Below are positions 16,001 to 17,824 of a stretch of 17,824 nucleotides of DNA, in pieces. The notes under the pieces are model-generated. The model searched no databases and was not told the origin of the DNA. It worked only from the letters and a program-made list of their open reading frames with translations. Where the stretch lies: assembly GCA_030592655.1 (NCBI GenBank), contig JAUVIQ010000036.1:1-17824 (forward strand), in the 5' to 3' direction. Both the position numbers and the translations under genes were made by a program. The stretch is from Planctomycetales bacterium. Lineage in GTDB: Bacteria > Planctomycetota > Phycisphaerae > SM23-33. Each line of letters opens with the position of its first letter. Positions within the stretch are counted from its first letter, which is position 1.

Positions 16001-17506
16001 ATATTTACCAGCCGAGAAACCCGCCAGCAGATCGCCGATGGAATCCAACTCGACGATTTTCCAGCGTCCCTGCCAGTCCATCCCTTCCGGGGCATGCCGG
16101 ACGTTCCAAAGCGATCCGGTTCCGGAGAAGCGGTTTCGCCCTATCCGCATTTCTGCCGGCCTGGACGGGTCAGTCCAGAGGCGCCAGGTGTGCTTTTCAA
16201 CATTTCCGTGAATTTCAGCGGTCAGTTTCCTGCCGGCGGGTTTGGCAACACGACGCCCGCAGCGAATGGTCGCCGTTGTGGCGTCGAGCGCCAGGCTGAA
16301 GGACATCTGCGACTTGTCCCCTCGAAGCGAGATGTTGACGTCTACATTACCGTCGAATTCCATCCCTCCCGGAAGCGTCGGCGACCGGCCCGAAAGCAGC
16401 GTCGCGACGGTCGTCGGATTGACCTTTGCGGTTATTTCCAGCGACCGGACCGCCTCCCATCGCCCCGACAGGGCGTCAGCGTGAATCCGTCCCTTGCCTT
16501 TCAGCTCAATGCCGGGAAGATGCAACCCAAACGTGCTAACGTCGATGCTCTCGTAGATCGGGTCGGACGTCGCCGTCAGTGTCAGGTCCGCCTTTTCAAT
16601 CACCGGTATTGACGGACCGACGGCAGGCTGGGCGTCGAGGTCTTTTACGCAAAGTTCCAGCGAAAACCGCCCCACCCTTCCGGTGCGGTCGAAGCGACAG
16701 TCCATCTGACCCGACGCACACCCGGAAAACCGTTTCAACGGTAAAGACAGAAGTTTCGGAAGGTTCAATTGTGAAATATCCACGCCCGCGAAGCGGAAAC
16801 TCGCTGACGCCGCCGACGAGCCTTCGTAAGTTTCGCCGGACTTCGGCGAGCTCGGTCGAGCCGCAGATGCCGTAAGTGTCATTGGGGCGCTTTGACCTTT
16901 CTGAGACAATTCTGCCGACATCGTAAGACGCCCGACGTTTTCAAGTTCGCCCACGCGGTACTGAAGATCGGATACGTCAAGCCGCAGCAGACGGTCATGG
17001 TCGGGAAATTGAACAGTTACCGCCGTCCGACGAAACGCCATCCAATCCGGAGGAGGCATTTCCACCAGAGGTCCAAGTGCGGCAATGTTGGCGTGGCCGT
17101 CCTTATCAAGCACTACGTCAAGGCGGACGCCGGTCAGTTCTATCCATTTCAGCTGGCCGCTCCACAGCATCCGAAGCGGCGAAAGGTCGCACCGGAGCGT
17201 ATCGGCCACGACCATATCGGCATCGCCGAAACCGGCTCCGTTACCGATACGCACGTCGCTGATAGTAACGCCCTCGGACCAGGACATTTTCAGGCTGGAG
17301 ATGCTTACAGGGACTGACAGCATATCGCTCAGGTCGCGGGCGATTTTTCCGGCAAGGTATTGTTTTGGCGTCCACCACGGCAGCGTCGCGTAGAGAACCG
17401 CCAGGGATGCGAAAACAAATACGCCGGCGCGAAATATCCTCTGCCGAACGGAACGCTTCGGACGACGGGTGCGACTGGGCGATTTGACATGGGCGTCTCT
17501 GACCAT
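13022..17506 (-). CDS. Very large AsmA-like envelope protein
   Basis: A 1494-residue protein (from the ATG at 17506). A basic stretch (RTRRPKRSVRQR) precedes one membrane helix at about residues 24-42 (IFRAGVFVFASLAVLYATL), then the AsmA-type start IARDLSDMLSVPVSISSL, SWSEGVTISDVRIGNG and WIELTGVRLDVVLDKDGHAN. The rest alternates short beta strands, as in AsmA, TamB and YhdP, periplasmic bridge proteins linked to lipid transport to the outer membrane. The C-terminal part (SYDIYMVGNTDVKGIARYTI) resembles the AsmA-like C-terminal region. An ATG at 17545 is an equal alternative; neither has a clear ribosome binding site. The frame stays open to 17662, but that extension is translated from a repeat. 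Two, perhaps three, repeat segments lie in frame inside the gene. Exact function unknown. Confidence 0.8.
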   Translation of the reverse strand: MVRDAHVKSPSRTRRPKRSVRQRIFRAGVFVFASLAVLYATLPWWTPKQYLAGKIARDLSDMLSVPVSISSLKMSWSEGVTISDVRIGNGAGFGDADMVVADTLRCDLSPLRMLWSGQLKWIELTGVRLDVVLDKDGHANIAALGPLVEMPPPDWMAFRRTAVTVQFPDHDRLLRLDVSDLQYRVGELENVGRLTMSAELSQKGQSAPMTLTASAARPSSPKSGETYEGSSAASASFRFAGVDISQLNLPKLLSLPLKRFSGCASGQMDCRFDRTGRVGRFSLELCVKDLDAQPAVGPSIPVIEKADLTLTATSDPIYESIDVSTFGLHLPGIELKGKGRIHADALSGRWEAVRSLEITAKVNPTTVATLLSGRSPTLPGGMEFDGNVDVNISLRGDKSQMSFSLALDATTATIRCGRRVAKPAGRKLTAEIHGNVEKHTWRLWTDPSRPAEMRIGRNRFSGTGSLWNVRHAPEGMDWQGRWKIVELDSIGDLLAGFSAGKYTIPPEVRMDGEIAGQWFIENDRVGLRSVRLPKGTRLSIGEWFVKPADQSIEMELSSTVTSDPPGIDNVRFRVGLSRLSRAKSRGAKSRGTEQVGESGWDVNIEDGRLAFNGGIESGCIRTGARYSVRGIGELLACIPAVDEWKKRIGGPALRRLDGSLTGKADVMLSPSMRRLRIGVNVTQVKADVGRSFRKVAGQPAEVTLDFRSDDTLGPDLQNRITVRVELASAVLDGSLTFPSVKTDSSIVRCSGHIRVPDTAWLLQSVCTDALLRRLGPLGIRGSMVASLQARMSAETVAGELFCNADDLQFNFPGSDSESLSNVKRLKPRGSALRLRLAGEIDEKTATINILSLDVGKSNVSVTGKVCFSAEPKFPPMGTYWPVPGVEGVDLNVGARLVPDLTAETLIPELAKLAERYGLDGAVRFAGKIQADEKAINAAGEFDATDLGIAFLDKKASRKHPSGRKPRNVEKRIARTIKYVTSRFSKPRGKRATAKINLTIPADFSEIKVRDVFVDTDFFQLRADATLPMLERKRGQEPFFFSVHAALSVLELHRLVGLFPRLARYRPAGGVFIEGLYTHNGGEGVLDYVTLQAGNASATVNKKRCRVDGTVTLEKVMPDGPDLRIGRIATDSFEFAVGVNHGFIVADLRDPTHNPSGKATLLCTRLDTFDLERWVADEAVPPIEKPLNTKTLARRADKVIAYLRGLLSEADLRCRVQIEQLRYFDPKVRAFFEPRGMIADVHVEKGNVRAGYRCGLNGGIMENIYSLDLAAADARVALKSDLTELLVDKNLLAQIAQEFPGNTIYGTFSQAKEVTYSLRDLVMNSLDVRYNPIPVGTAKTVATEGMVRGKGAPKWMTHIFPGLNLTKYRYRKMTGFAEYLPDGTAENDMIFNGSYDIYMVGNTDVKGIARYTIGVILLSAPQSPEFNHRLRQGRVPMLKFQARIKDGRFYDEEVSYPWPTETAYRIFLANNLFYRLWLDAKNKPVAAETNNKPEK
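14387..14418. repeat. Palindromic repeat inserted in frame in the AsmA-like gene (KRGQEPFFF type)
   Basis: AAAGAAAAAAGG (14387-14398) and CCTTTTTCTTT (14408-14418) are inverted arms around CTCCTGCCC. On the coding strand the block translates in frame as ERKRGQEPFFFS, near residue 1029 of the AsmA-like protein. It is purine-rich on the coding strand and unlike the surrounding codon pattern. I recall the KRGQEPFF peptide as a recurrent insertion in proteins of planctomycete-like genomes; that recollection has not been checked. Confidence 0.6.
15736..15765. repeat. Exact tandem duplication of a 15-base unit in the AsmA-like gene
   Basis: CCCTCGACTTTGCTC occurs twice back to back (15736-15750 and 15751-15765), followed by GGGACAAGCGGGACAGG, which itself repeats GGGACA. 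The coding strand reads as AKSRGAKSRG, a five-residue unit doubled without changing the frame, near residue 580 of the AsmA-like protein. The basic, strand-breaking peptide sits between stretches of predicted beta strand. Confidence 0.75.
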
Positions 17507-17614
17507 CGCGGAGATTCTATCAACCCCCCACCGAAACGACAACATCACAGTTCGACGTTCACTAATACTGCTACGAAACTTCGGTCGTTGCAGATAAACC
17601 GTTTCGCGTATGAG

Positions 17615-17708
17615 TAATTCGTAATTCGTAATTCGTAACTGGTAATTCGTAGCTGGTAACAAAGTGTCGGTTTTTTTTACTAATTACCAATTACGAATTA
17701 CCAATTAC
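17615..17708. repeat. Heptameric AATTCGT-type inverted repeat element between ychF and the AsmA-like gene
   Basis: Seven-base units run in tandem in the left block (17615-17660: TAATTCG three times, then TAACTGG, TAATTCG, TAGCTGG) and, inverted, in the right block (17681-17708: TAATTAC, CAATTAC, GAATTAC, CAATTAC). Positions 17635-17660 pair with 17683-17708 at 22 of 26 positions around a 22-base loop containing eight T. Three of the four mismatches become G-U pairs in a minus-strand transcript. The TAA stop of ychF lies in the right block. Confidence 0.8.
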
Positions 17709-17824
17709 ACATTAAACCTGAACTCTATCGCATCGCCGTCACGGACGGTGTAGTTTTTCCCTTCGAGGCGGAACTTACCGGCGGCACGGGCCTTCTTTTC
17801 GTCGCCGAAAGTTTTCAGGTCGTC
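17705..17824 (-). CDS. ychF: Redox-regulated ATPase YchF (Obg-family GTPase-like), last 39 residues
   Basis: Only the C-terminal end of the gene is inside the window, running off the right edge. The visible reading frame includes DDLKTFGDEKKARAAGKFRL and ends GKNYTVRDGDAIEFRFNV, followed by TAA at 17705-17707. This closely matches the end of E. coli YchF (GKDYIVQDGDVMHFRFNV, from memory), the TGS-domain tail of this universally conserved ribosome-associated ATPase. The stop codon is formed by the first bases of the adjacent heptameric repeat, yet the conserved FRFNV end is intact, so the repeat did not truncate the protein. It lies upstream of the AsmA-like gene on the same strand. Confidence 0.92.
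   Translation of the reverse strand, partial: DDLKTFGDEKKARAAGKFRLEGKNYTVRDGDAIEFRFNV

Noticed and set aside
17507..17662. N-terminal extension of the AsmA-like protein to 17662
   Set aside because: Its first residues (ATNYQLRITNYELL) are the translated heptamer repeat and not family sequence.
17615..17708. Heptamer blocks as a CRISPR array
   Set aside because: Units are 7 bases with no unique spacers, and no cas gene is present.

Overview
The window is about 17.8 kb of moderately GC-rich bacterial chromosome. It is dense with genes, with no RNA genes, CRISPR array or transposase that I can see. The best guess for the host is an anaerobic planctomycete-like (PVC group) bacterium. The reasons are inferential: a very long AsmA-type envelope protein, a stand-alone uroporphyrinogen-decarboxylase-family protein, a pyrophosphate-type phosphofructokinase, a one-chain pyruvate:ferredoxin oxidoreductase, and short palindromic repeats that also sit in frame inside a coding gene. 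No rRNA or ribosomal protein gene is present to confirm this.

Layout. Plus strand, 1-1967: the C-terminal half of biotin carboxylase (accC), then a PPi-dependent phosphofructokinase. Minus strand, 5554 down to 1983: cmk, plsC (overlapping by 4 nt), a radical SAM protein with a C-terminal helix-turn-helix-like region, and a uroporphyrinogen-decarboxylase-family protein; two repeat elements sit in the spacers of this run. A small lipoprotein gene (5654-6067, plus) diverges from cmk. Minus strand, 12811 down to 6074: pyruvate:ferredoxin oxidoreductase (nifJ), a D12-class adenine methyltransferase, an EcoRV-like restriction endonuclease, and an acyltransferase-like protein. Minus strand, 17506 down to 13022: a giant AsmA-like protein. 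At the right edge is the last 39 codons of ychF.

How the genes fit together. PPi-phosphofructokinase and pyruvate:ferredoxin oxidoreductase suggest energy-saving anaerobic glycolysis feeding reduced ferredoxin and acetyl-CoA. accC and plsC belong to fatty acid and phospholipid synthesis, and the AsmA-like protein fits an outer-membrane-bearing envelope. The AT-rich restriction-modification pair sits tightly between nifJ and the acyltransferase-like gene on the same strand and looks like a horizontally acquired insertion that kept the gene order.

The most interesting points are: (1) an EcoRV homologue with its catalytic and recognition-loop residues intact, paired with a methyltransferase that does not look like M.EcoRV, and no GATATC site seen in the window; (2) three sequence-unrelated palindromic repeats, each starting at or within a few bases of the stop codon of a minus-strand gene, two of which pair better as RNA on the sense strand; (3) in-frame repeat insertions inside the AsmA-like gene. 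No gene-free stretch exceeds 300 bases. I did not find a convincing novel multi-gene system beyond these.
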